Positions 29,934 through 38,676 of a stretch of 64,000 nucleotides of DNA are shown piece after piece; the stretch's first letter is position 1; each line of letters begins with the position of its first letter. Position numbers and translations under genes: made by a program. The stretch is from the NCBI RefSeq assembly GCF_000350225.1, contig NW_005179073.1, positions 62,001 to 126,000 of the forward strand, given 5' to 3'. Under the pieces are notes generated by a model. The model had not been told where the DNA came from and did no database searches. It saw nothing but the letters and a program-made list of their open reading frames with translations. The DNA comes from Chondrus crispus (taxonomy: Eukaryota > Rhodophyta > Florideophyceae > Gigartinales > Gigartinaceae).

Positions 29934-31988
29934 ATGTCTGGAACGGGAGAGAATGTCAGATGGGTCGTTCAAGGTATAGATCCTACCTGGGTCAACGTCA
30001 TCAAGTTCATAGTGATAAACATTATATTATTACCTATTGCGGAGTTGGCCATTGCAACGGGGTTCAGGCGTTGGGCATCGTTCCATATCCTCTCAGGGAA
30101 GTCTCTATACTGGAAAGAGAGCAAGATGGGGCTACTTGGCTTACACGGGAAGCATTTTAGCAAGTTGAGCGCCTTGACGTTGGCAACCTTAGCTATCGCC
30201 GTCAACTCAGCAGCGTTTTTATTGGAGTTTGGGGTGTCTTTCTCTGAGGTCAGGGGTACGTCGTACACGAACGTCTCCAGCATCAATAGGAGTATTGACT
30301 TGACTGTAATGACGACTAACAGGGAGGTATTTTCGTCTGTACAACACGTCAATTCTGAGTTATTCGACATCACCCGAAACACATTAGAAGATTACCAGTT
30401 GACCTACACGGATGACAAGTCATCAAGAAAAGTCAGCCGTCTGACTGAGGAGGACTACATCATTGAAGCGAGATCCAAATTGGCAACCTTAATCGCAGAC
30501 GAGACAGTGCTGTCTAAGTTTCTACAGTCGCACAGATCAGACGCGGCTAGGACCCCGAAATTATTAGATGAATTTATTCGTGCCAGGAGTAAAGAGGGAG
30601 TGGGCTTCAAGGAGAGGAAGCAAGTGCGATCCACAGTATCGCGTGAGTGGTGCGTTTCTAGGGACGGCAGTGCGCGCAAGTGTGTTAGTAAGAACCTGAG
30701 GAACGTGGTGGCTGATACAACGCATGCTAGAGTACCAATTGGGGGACTTTCAGGCGTGCAGAATACAATACCTCTACCGGCCGTCGCAGGGTTGGCGATA
30801 CACAGGAGGGAAGATTTTGAACAAGTGTCGGTAATAGAGCGAGCATATACTAGGCCGGCACAGGCAGGCGGAGACTGTAAGTCACCAGGCCAGCGTTGTG
30901 GGTATGACTACGTGAATAGTCTAGCGTATTTACCGATGTGGTATACTGAAGATGGGTTTTGTCATGAGCCATGGCTAGACAATCATCTAGGAGTCTGCTA
31001 CCAAATAGCCTCAGACCAAGCGGGAAAAAACTCTTTACATGTATACTTCGCAGAACTGAATACTGGGAGTACCTTCAACGAAAGTTTCGGGAAGATGAGC
31101 GGGGCTTCGTTTCCTGGACTCGCAGAGTATGGCGTGTCACACTGGGTAGGGGACATACTGAGTATGCGGTTAGACGACGAGTCCTCAACTATGCCCATCG
31201 GTGAAGTAGTCAGTAACTTCCGCCTTTTAGCTGTGACGTACAGGTTTAAGTTCTACAAAGCACTCGGAGCTAATTTAGTGGCAGTTGACGGAGATGCTAT
31301 GACTATTATGGCGCATGTTTACGCAACAATGGCGATGAGAGGCGGTCTGTTAGATCCGAATATCACCGTCAGAGCGGAGACATACTCCCATGATGAGAGA
31401 ATACCTATAACTACGGTCCAGAACTATGTCGTGTGGGTGTGTGCCGCGATAATGGGTCTTGCATCCAGTTACCTAGCCTTAGATAAGCTAGTCGCCAAAT
31501 TGGTTGCTGACGTGGTATGGGACTCTGAGGCAGTTAACACATCTAGCCGAGGCTCCTGGCTTAAGTGTGTCTTCTCTTTACGTGTAGGAGACGATTTTGA
31601 TTACGCAGTGAGGAAGTTTAATGACGACCAGTATGGCACGGGGTTCTGCCATAATCCAAAGGAGACTAGCCTCAGATTAGGACTGGACAGCAATGGGGGT
31701 CAGATCAGGCATCTTGGTTTCAGCGAGGGGAGAGAGAAAGACAGTGACGTGCCTGCCTTTCGGACACACCAGTTGCTTAAAGGAAAACCGCCAATTCGCG
31801 ACGCATCCCCTGGAGTGGACGGTGATTTAGACGCAGGCCTCAACAGTGTGTTTACTGTTGATAGGGGGGCAGACGTCACAGTATATCGTCTGGAGTCCAG
31901 GTTCTTGAAGAGGACCACACGTGCGAGAGAGTCATTAGTTTACGGCCGACGCTGCCGCTCACCGCTCCGTCACAAGTGCAGTTCGTAG
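29934..31988 (+). CDS. Large membrane protein of unknown family
   Basis: It encodes 684 aa from an ATG with an uninterrupted frame. Hydrophobic segments lie near residues 24-44 (FIVINIILLPIAELAIATGF), 78-100 (LTLATLAIAVNSAAFLLEFG) and 505-525 (WVCAAIMGLASSYLALDKLV). The approximately 400-residue part between the second and third has an N-x-S/T-rich start (SYTNVSSINRS) and several Cys (EWCVSRDGSARKCVS, CKSPGQRCGYDY), fitting an extracellular domain. The last 150 residues are cytoplasmic-like and Arg-rich. No domain family is recognised. Its intactness among relics suggests selection. Confidence 0.6.
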   Translation: MSGTGENVRWVVQGIDPTWVNVIKFIVINIILLPIAELAIATGFRRWASFHILSGKSLYWKESKMGLLGLHGKHFSKLSALTLATLAIAVNSAAFLLEFGVSFSEVRGTSYTNVSSINRSIDLTVMTTNREVFSSVQHVNSELFDITRNTLEDYQLTYTDDKSSRKVSRLTEEDYIIEARSKLATLIADETVLSKFLQSHRSDAARTPKLLDEFIRARSKEGVGFKERKQVRSTVSREWCVSRDGSARKCVSKNLRNVVADTTHARVPIGGLSGVQNTIPLPAVAGLAIHRREDFEQVSVIERAYTRPAQAGGDCKSPGQRCGYDYVNSLAYLPMWYTEDGFCHEPWLDNHLGVCYQIASDQAGKNSLHVYFAELNTGSTFNESFGKMSGASFPGLAEYGVSHWVGDILSMRLDDESSTMPIGEVVSNFRLLAVTYRFKFYKALGANLVAVDGDAMTIMAHVYATMAMRGGLLDPNITVRAETYSHDERIPITTVQNYVVWVCAAIMGLASSYLALDKLVAKLVADVVWDSEAVNTSSRGSWLKCVFSLRVGDDFDYAVRKFNDDQYGTGFCHNPKETSLRLGLDSNGGQIRHLGFSEGREKDSDVPAFRTHQLLKGKPPIRDASPGVDGDLDAGLNSVFTVDRGADVTVYRLESRFLKRTTRARESLVYGRRCRSPLRHKCSS

Positions 31989-32476
31989 CAGTCCTCACCC
32001 AACGCGTGGACAAGCTCCGCTGGTTTTTCTCAAGGATCAGATTGTTGGAAGCTGGGATACTCAAGCAAGAAGAAGGCAAAAATGTGAATGCTGAAAACAA
32101 GTCCCTGGATCCTCCGACCTGCGCGGCAGGCGTAGCCCCACAGCAATAGCTTGGGGCTGGAGGTGGGGAAGCAGAGTAGGCGCGTTTGCAGCCCGCGTGG
32201 TTGCCCCCGCGTGGTTGCCGGCAAAATGCGCGCTTTTAGGCTGTTAGAGGCTTGCAGTGGACAAGGTTCGTGTAGAGAAACACATGTGCTTGTCAGTCGT
32301 CAACACTCGTGTGTACTCACAACGGACACACGTGTGCGAGATGGGATACGTTGACACAGATAACACGTGTGTAAGCTCGTTGCTGATAATGTGGAAGAAG
32401 CAGACAGCATTTCGGAGAGCTGACAGAAAATAATGCAGACAGCGAGCGCAACTCTTAGCCCTGTGCTCAAAATCTG
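31989..32476. other. Intergenic stretch with short repeats
   Basis: It contains a GTGGTTGCCCCCGC-type short tandem near 32,198-32,220 and ACACGTGTG strings near 32,280-32,370. No gene is recognised. Confidence 0.45.
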
Positions 32477-32647
32477 GGAGAACTTTTGACTTGCAAAAAT
32501 AGAAAATCTTTCCCCTGTCATTTTGTTTCAAACCAATATCGGTTTGGAGCTGCGCGCTCGAATACCCCAGTGGATATGCAGCTACAAACGAAGCGCCTGG
32601 TATTGCAGACGGGGAGGGATGAAGTTATGGTCACCTAAACTTTTTTT

Positions 32648-32740
32648 GGGAGAAAAAGTGGGAGAAACTCTCCCAACGACCGTGGGAGAGTTCTCCCAAT
32701 TCTGGGAGAACTCTCCCAATTCTAGGATCCTTCTCCCTAG
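32648..32740. repeat. Left GGGAGA/TCTCCC array of the piggyBac-like element
   Basis: Seven or more copies of GGGAGA or its complement, several arranged as small palindromes (GGGAGAGTTCTCCC, GGGAGAACTCTCCC). One further copy lies at 32,477. The same motif fills the right flank of the element. Confidence 0.85.
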
Positions 32741-32822
32741 TTTGCAAGATATGTACAATGAAATGCGCATTGTCCGTCACCCCTTTCGTGCTCTAACCGT
32801 TACAATTCTGATGCTCATTTAT

Positions 32823-34898
32823 TCACGTAGACATTCTTGCTTTCTCCTTGAGCTTAGCCAACTCCGCAGGACTAATTTCGGCTTTCGGGAGCTTCCTTTC
32901 CGTATGCCATATATCCCAACACGAGCGGCAGATTGGCTGCGAGCACAACACGCACCACTGTCGCATCTTAGATCCACCTTTCTTTTGGAAACGCTTCTGC
33001 CTGTACATTATAGTATGAGTAAACGAACACAAACTACAATACGCAGCCTTCCCTTTGATTGCCTGATGCTCTTCAGAACCGTTTAGACGCCTTACTGAAT
33101 CCTCCCTTCTATTGTACTTTTCTACAACATCCGTTGTGTACATGTGCTTCATGTTGGCATGCGTTCCAGCCTGAAAATTGCCCTGGTTCCCTGTTGAGTA
33201 TCTATTTCTGTTAGAGACCATTTGGCAGAGGGTCGTGTTGGAGTCTCGCCTCTCCGACTCCATGTTAACATATTCCCGTGCGAGACACCTCGCAAATGAC
33301 CCAAATGTTGCACAAGATGTTACACGATGACGTGTTTTCTTATATCCTTCTTTCGTAGTAGCATGCTCTTCTGAAGCCAATAAATACCCTTTTGTGCGTG
33401 CGATAGCTATGCGATGAACAATTGCAGCGTTACAAACCTGCCCACAAATCAGTCTCCCAATTATACTAACGATCGGGTTCTCGCTCGAGTTAGTGTAGGC
33501 CAAGCTTTTCAGTGCCCGACTGAATTCATCTACACCCCCCTTCAAGGCGTTCCAATAAACCAATAATGTAGGACGTATCATTCTACTGGGCGGTAACGGC
33601 CCGTTAGCATCTACGAGCCTTTTATAGGCCCTACACAAATTATAATGCGAGGCCAATGAATACAGATCAGGGGAGTGGCTTCCACTTAGTAAAAGGTCGT
33701 ATTCAGAAGGTATGTGAGAGGCATGTTTGCCCACCCAGTCAAAGGCACTTAATCGCACCGCATCCATCCAAAAGGAATAAGAGGAAGTCGCCACATCTGC
33801 AAACTCTATGAGGGCTGCATATAGTATTTCCCCAACTCCATTGTGGCTGCCTTTTGCAACAATATATAAAACCCTCCTCAGTGACGTTACTAAACAATGG
33901 TGAATACATTGAAACCTGTACCCCGTGGTATCCACTAATTCCTTGAAATGAGCTGCAGCAGATTCAGAGTTCCCTACATCTTCTATAGAAACGAATGGGC
34001 TGTAGGCGTCCCTCCTCCTTTTCGCCTTCTCAATTGTATTGGGAGATGCCATAGTTTTCACTTCTATGGCAGCACAAACAGCATTCCCATCATCATCTGT
34101 TAGCCCTATCAGCCCATCAGGGCTATCTGCGAGCATTGGGTTGGATTTTGACGCAACAAGGCCAACACTTCGGACGTAGTCCGCTCTATATTGGGTACCG
34201 AATAAAGGAAGCAGTTTCTGATGCGCAACTGAAGCATCGAAAACACAGTGTTTTTCAATAAAAGCTGGTATGGCCCTTAGAACCTGTATTTCATTGACCG
34301 TGCCCTCCTTCATACCAGCCGTTGATACTAATGGCTTCATCGCCCAGGAGTCGAGTGAGGTCTTATAAAGGTTTGTGCGGAGAATAGCAGCATTTCCTCT
34401 ATATATATCTTCTTGATTAGAAGATGGACCTTGCGTTGCTGGCACACCAATTCCATTTCGGAACTGTGCCTGGTACCTTTTCACAGCATCAATGAGTTGT
34501 GGCTTTCTCATCGTTCTCTTTTCCCTTTTGCCAACAGTTAATAAAAGTGAAATTATATTGTCTTTGCGGAGATTTTGTACTGCAGTCGAAGACATAGCAA
34601 GGAAGGCGTTAAGATCTTCTGAAGTTACCACAACACTATCGTTCTGTTTCCGGATCCCAGTTATTCTCTGGATTCTGTCCCACTTATCGTCAAGCTGCTC
34701 CTTCACTTCGCAAGGTTCAAGGCTGAGCGGCTGCGTCATTGGAGTGAGGCGTTTGCCGCCTAAAATGTGGCTCATTCCTGAGAGACTAACATTGTAGTCA
34801 CGAGATATAGCAGCAAAAAAGTTGCTGCCAGTGCGAGATGTGAACTTGAATGCTCTTGCCAAAAACCACGCAGGATCTTCCGACTGCATGACCGTCAA
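32823..34898 (-). CDS. piggyBac-like ORF C: YqaJ-like nuclease plus zinc ribbon
   Basis: It is open from 34,898 (TTG); the first ATG is at 34,889, giving 688 aa. The N-terminal part (EDPAWFLARAFKFTSRTGSN) continues the transposase. Near residues 130-145 there is a SAP-like helix pair (KPQLIDAVKRYQ). Around residues 250-340 a YqaJ/PD-(D/E)XK-type nuclease signature appears: MLADSPDGLIG, then AAIEVKTMA (E-x-K), then GYRFQCIHHCLVTSLRRVLY (Q-x-x-x-H helix). The C-terminus has a C-x2-C ... W-C-x2-C-x4-C-x2-C-x4-H zinc ribbon (CSLCSFTH, WCVLCSQPICRSCWDIWH), as in the Cys-rich domain that binds DNA ends in piggyBac transposases. The nuclease residues D, E and K are present, so catalysis is possible. 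Confidence 0.65.
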   Translation of the reverse strand: MTVMQSEDPAWFLARAFKFTSRTGSNFFAAISRDYNVSLSGMSHILGGKRLTPMTQPLSLEPCEVKEQLDDKWDRIQRITGIRKQNDSVVVTSEDLNAFLAMSSTAVQNLRKDNIISLLLTVGKREKRTMRKPQLIDAVKRYQAQFRNGIGVPATQGPSSNQEDIYRGNAAILRTNLYKTSLDSWAMKPLVSTAGMKEGTVNEIQVLRAIPAFIEKHCVFDASVAHQKLLPLFGTQYRADYVRSVGLVASKSNPMLADSPDGLIGLTDDDGNAVCAAIEVKTMASPNTIEKAKRRRDAYSPFVSIEDVGNSESAAAHFKELVDTTGYRFQCIHHCLVTSLRRVLYIVAKGSHNGVGEILYAALIEFADVATSSYSFWMDAVRLSAFDWVGKHASHIPSEYDLLLSGSHSPDLYSLASHYNLCRAYKRLVDANGPLPPSRMIRPTLLVYWNALKGGVDEFSRALKSLAYTNSSENPIVSIIGRLICGQVCNAAIVHRIAIARTKGYLLASEEHATTKEGYKKTRHRVTSCATFGSFARCLAREYVNMESERRDSNTTLCQMVSNRNRYSTGNQGNFQAGTHANMKHMYTTDVVEKYNRREDSVRRLNGSEEHQAIKGKAAYCSLCSFTHTIMYRQKRFQKKGGSKMRQWCVLCSQPICRSCWDIWHTERKLPKAEISPAELAKLKEKARMST

Positions 34899-35842
34899 AT
34901 GCCGTAGATTGGAAAGTGTTGAACGACTTTCAGTACTGTAGCACTGTACTGGAGCCCTCTTTCACGTAAATTGTATCTATCTGCCATGTGCTCGTCGCTT
35001 CGACGGTCGTAGATGACCTGTATCTGTTCGACTTGTTCAGATGTAAAGGAAGTCCTGTAACCTTCCTTCGATACCATACAAAATTTATGGGCACCGAAGC
35101 GGCTTACATCATTGCTATATACAGCGGCGATGCGACCTGAGTAACTTTCCCGATAAACCGAGGCCTCCACACTTCGACCTTGACTTCCAAGTGGCTTTTT
35201 TATTGCACTGTACACAGCTCGGCATCCCCGCTCCGACACAGCCATACCGTTGTGTTTTTGTGAAATCGGCCCGTCTCCGAAAACGAAAGGGAAGTTCAAC
35301 GACCTCTTGTGGGTCCCTAACCCAGTAGCACAGAGCACTTCGTTGATAAATCTAATTGTTTCAACTTGATTGTATCCCCGGTCTGCTGCGAACAATGCAT
35401 CTACCATCGGCCTGATTGACCCAGCTGTGGGTACACCTTGTAACAACTGCACCAGCCTGTGCCAAACATCAATGATTTTTTCATTAGGGCGTGAGTAGTG
35501 ACTGGCTATAAAAGTATGCGTTAAAGCTGAGCATACAGCATTATTCACCGGTCCCAGAGCTTTCTTCGGGTTGTTTATCTGTGCTAGGTTGGTGAGATGC
35601 AAGACCGACCTAGAGCTTAGACGGTTATGGTCATCGTCCAATGAGTATATAGTTACACCCTCCACGTTGACAAGCACCCTGTTAATAGCGGCTAGTTCGG
35701 CTTCCATTTCCGTTATGAGAAAATTGCCTACAGTAGGCTTGTTGAACCAACCGAAGGCATTAGCATCAAAACGCTGCCGGTTTTCTTTAGTGCAAGACAA
35801 CGCACTCCATACCTCTTTGTACCTCTGCCCTGTAATGCCCAT
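34895..35842 (-). CDS. piggyBac-like ORF B (DDE core)
   Basis: It encodes 315 aa from an ATG. A G-x-x-x-x-R-Y-x-x-x-W opening (GITGQRYKEVWSAL) is followed by an Asp-rich strand (VTIYSLDDDHNRLSSR), likely the first catalytic Asp. A second Asp-bearing segment (DALFAADRGYNQVETIRF) leads into a G-T-x-K-R stretch (TGLGTHKRSLNFPFVFG), where piggyBac proteins have D-N-x-x-T-S followed by G-T-x-R-x-N-R. It ends ATT TGA, and the next ORF opens one base back, so the two ORFs touch. The DDE assignment is by pattern and order. Confidence 0.5.
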   Translation of the reverse strand: MGITGQRYKEVWSALSCTKENRQRFDANAFGWFNKPTVGNFLITEMEAELAAINRVLVNVEGVTIYSLDDDHNRLSSRSVLHLTNLAQINNPKKALGPVNNAVCSALTHTFIASHYSRPNEKIIDVWHRLVQLLQGVPTAGSIRPMVDALFAADRGYNQVETIRFINEVLCATGLGTHKRSLNFPFVFGDGPISQKHNGMAVSERGCRAVYSAIKKPLGSQGRSVEASVYRESYSGRIAAVYSNDVSRFGAHKFCMVSKEGYRTSFTSEQVEQIQVIYDRRSDEHMADRYNLRERGLQYSATVLKVVQHFPIYGI

Positions 35843-36813
35843 TTAGTAAAAGAAAGCTTCATTTTCCGGTGCAGTGATGGTAGCTGCACAGCTGTTGTAC
35901 GACGCCGCCAATACGTGATGATGACCCCTTTCAGCTCAAATGTTTCAACTCGTCTTTTTTTCTTCCAGTTAAGCACTTCATTGATATGCGCACGTAGCTT
36001 TTCGAGGATGGATAGCGGAATGAAGCAATCGAATACATCAATACGGCGGAGGTTGCTCGCATCCACAGCTTTATCACGCAGCACACTTGCATTTGCAATT
36101 ACGTTGTCAAGGATTTCATTTGATTCCAGAATATATTTTGGGCAGAGTTCACGATCAACGACGTCGATATCAAGCTCTATTGTTTCAAAAGGGGTCGCGT
36201 AGTCCCAATCTGGAAGCTCGGTAGCTTCTGGCACATCGCGTGACAAGTTTTCAACATGTGTCGTATCCTGTGTTTGCATGGGAAACTCCAAGTCCGTACC
36301 AGGCGGTGCATTGATACACTCAGAAGCATAGTCGTTGAAAAGAGCGGAGAAGTGGTCCTGTATTACGGTAGTAGTACCTGAAACATGATTGCTAATAGAC
36401 CGCGTGGGATTACGTTCGCATCCTAGAGCGACCAGCTCAGAGTCAGACACAAAAATACTGTTGTCATCTGAACTTTCAGATAGCTCATCAACAGGATCAT
36501 CACATTCTAGCTGCGCTTGCTCTTGAGAAAACGGCAAATCGGTAGAAGATAAAGAGTCAAAGTTGGCCGGGTTTTGCATTGGGGATATCGGTCTGTTCTG
36601 TTCAGCACGGCGAGGCCACGCTCCAATGTGACGTGGAACATAATGGGGTGGTACAGGAGAAAGGGAAGCACTACGTTGGGGCGAAGTGCAGACACGTTGT
36701 TCTGCAACTTTGGCATGGATCGGCGACAGGGGACCGGGCGAGAAGGGATCTTCGCTGAAGAGATCGGCATCGATGCTATCATCAACTGACAACATTACAT
36801 TCCGCTCGCTCAT
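35728..36813 (-). CDS. piggyBac-like ORF A (N-terminal region)
   Basis: It encodes 361 aa from an ATG at 36,813. The first 230 residues are acidic and Ser/Pro-rich, as at the N-terminus of piggyBac transposases (DDPVDELSESSDDNSIFVSD). The later part resembles the start of the transposase core (FIPLSILEKLRAHINEVL ... VETFELKGVIITYW). It overlaps ORF B by 115 bases in the -1 frame. The conserved core continues in ORF B (MGITGQRYKEVWSALS), so one original polypeptide was probably split here by a one-base indel, or is joined by frameshifting. Confidence 0.55.
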   Translation of the reverse strand: MSERNVMLSVDDSIDADLFSEDPFSPGPLSPIHAKVAEQRVCTSPQRSASLSPVPPHYVPRHIGAWPRRAEQNRPISPMQNPANFDSLSSTDLPFSQEQAQLECDDPVDELSESSDDNSIFVSDSELVALGCERNPTRSISNHVSGTTTVIQDHFSALFNDYASECINAPPGTDLEFPMQTQDTTHVENLSRDVPEATELPDWDYATPFETIELDIDVVDRELCPKYILESNEILDNVIANASVLRDKAVDASNLRRIDVFDCFIPLSILEKLRAHINEVLNWKKKRRVETFELKGVIITYWRRRTTAVQLPSLHRKMKLSFTKWALQGRGTKRYGVRCLALKKTGSVLMLMPSVGSTSLL

Positions 36814-36961
36814 TTCGTATTGTACACGACAATGTGGACAACAGTAGTACTGAGGCGTCGGTGAACAGTAAGGCAGGGTGTTACCTGGAGGATCATGAAA
36901 TTTTTAAGGGAGAGAGTGGTGCGGATGCCTTGTTAAAGAAGGTGGGTGAGCTGTGGTGTGC

Positions 36962-37235
36962 GTGAGAGAGAGTGGGAGAGAGTGGGAGAGAGTGGGAGAG
37001 AGCGGAAGAGAGCGGGAGAGAGCGAGAGAGAGCGAGAGAGAGTGGGAGAGAGTGGGAGAACTGGGAGAACTGGGAGAACTGGGAGAACTGGGAGAACTGG
37101 GAGAAGTTTGGGTGACAAATGGGAGACTCTCCCTGGTGACTTGGGAGAACTTCTCTCAAATGTTCTCCCGGCGCCGGGAGAACATCAAAATTCTCCCAAA
37201 TTCTCCCAAATTTTCACTCACGCTGGGAGAAGAAT
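36962..37235. repeat. Right GGGAGA arrays of the piggyBac-like element
   Basis: About ten tandem 10-bp units (GAGAGAGTGG and variants, 36,962-37,060) pass into six 9-bp units (GGGAGAACT, about 37,053-37,106). These are followed by dispersed GGGAGA/TCTCCC copies and a perfect 24-bp palindrome at 37,161-37,184 (TGTTCTCCCGGC plus its complement). Confidence 0.9.
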
Positions 37236-38612
37236 TTTCGGCCCCGTCCCTTCGTTTCAGACAGCTTCTGGAGGGTCTCAAGTCTGAATCCGCGCGCTGA
37301 TCCCTTCGCTGTTCCAGCTTTAAGAAATTACCGACGGTCAGAATCGCGACCAACACTTTCTCAAAGCTTTTCGACTGTAGGACTATCTCTTGAACAATCT
37401 CGTTGAGATCGGCGGCACGCCCAAGCAAGTCTGCATCTTCCACGCTATACTTTTCTTCATATCACTCCAGAGCTTGGTCGGAAAAGTCGTCTATGGAGAC
37501 ACCCTCAGGTGGTTCCAGGTATTCGAAGAATAGGTCGACACCGAAGTCATCAATTGTCTCAAACTCTGTCGCGAGGGGTGGGGCCATTCGACATCCTGAA
37601 AGCGCACGAAGTGATACGGAGGTTGGAGGAAGCCTGTGTGACCTGTAGTTGTAAAAGGTGGTTTGGTGTCGTCGGAAATAGGGACCCAGTGCTCGAATAC
37701 AAGAACGGTATCGCCTGAAATGACCTCGTTGGTGGCCAATGAAGCATAACCTGTACCAATCATGGCATCGTTTCCCAGACCATTGTCCTCTTGCAGAATA
37801 GTGGTGCACTCTTTGGTCTGGTTCCGACCTGCTTGAAATATGCGTACAATGGGAATCCAGGGCTGGTCATCAATCTTGACAGTTCCCTGGACGAGAATCT
37901 TTGCTATTTGTATGGGGCGGTTGTTGGGGAGGACGGGGCGGATTCGCATCATTGTGAAGAATCGTAAATATTGTTACAAGGTGGGAACGCTTGTGATATC
38001 TTGCTCCATTTGACGCTCTGAGCACATCCCTGACTTCTTGACGAGATTCATGAAATGATCAAGGGCGTCGACACCATTCTTGTAGATACTGAAGTAGGTC
38101 AGGTAGGCGCGGGCGACAAGGGCAACGGCAGTGAGAGGCCGATAGCGGTCGGAGACTGCGTTGCAAGCGATGATGATAACAATGTTTTGGGAGCCCATCT
38201 CCAACCCCTGCGCGAGCCATTGGTAGGGTGCACAGACAATCTCAAAGACGGAGGACAAGGAAGGGGCGAGATAGTACGGACCGAGATGGCTGGTGGTGGT
38301 AACGACGACGCCGGGGAGGATATCGGTCATCCATGGCTCCTGACCTTGGGCACCGACGTCGAGGACGAGAGCGCGTCGGGTTTCGCCATACTTCTTGTAC
38401 GCCTGCTGCAGAGCGACTTTCCAATCTGAGACAAAGGTGTCCTCCTCGTAGAGAGCAATTAAGACGCCATCGGAAAGCTCTACGATTTTGCGCGGCCTCG
38501 GCTTCTTATAAAAGGTGACTACTGTGCTGGGTACGAATTTCCCATTCCCTCCGTCCAAAAACCTTTCCTTGTATATTCGTTTATTTTTGGGGCGCGTGCA
38601 GTGCAGTGTCAT
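37236..38612 (-). pseudogene. Formin with PTEN-like and C2 domains, truncated
   Basis: Class II-type formins nucleate actin and carry an inactive PTEN-like domain, a C2 domain and FH2. From the ATG at 38,612 the frame gives a PTEN-like domain (FYKKPRPRKIVELSDGVLIA ... NIVIIIACNAVSDR, with a C-x5-R but no His or Gly of an active loop). A C2 domain follows (IQIAKILVQGTVKI ... WIPIVRIFQAG ... FGVDLFFEYLE). A late FH2 piece comes last (SFEKVLVAILTVGNFL, then GFRLETLQKLSETKG one frame over). Breaks: TAA at 37,974-37,976 where a Gln would be expected, a shift near 37,590, a TGA near 37,460 and a shift near 37,310. Most of FH1/FH2 is missing between C2 and the FH2 piece. Coding ends abruptly where the GGGAGA-rich transposon flank begins. 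Confidence 0.7.
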
Positions 38613-38676
38613 GAGCGAACACACAGCCGCTCACAGCATAACATGCATCAATGTCTGGTAAATACCCGGAGGGTGT

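Larger units (their letters stand above)
32477..37235 (-). mobile_element. piggyBac-like DNA transposon with nuclease module
   Basis: Three consecutive, slightly overlapping minus-strand ORFs encode a piggyBac-type transposase, a YqaJ-like nuclease domain and a C-terminal Cys/His zinc ribbon. Both flanks carry dense GGGAGA/TCTCCC arrays (32,477-32,740 and 36,962-37,235). On the right, the array abuts interrupted formin coding sequence near 37,235, which gives that boundary. The left boundary and a TTAA target duplication could not be fixed. A short inverted match, TCACCTAAACTT at 32,631 against AAGTTTGGGTGA at 37,104-37,115, supports paired ends. Confidence 0.6.
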
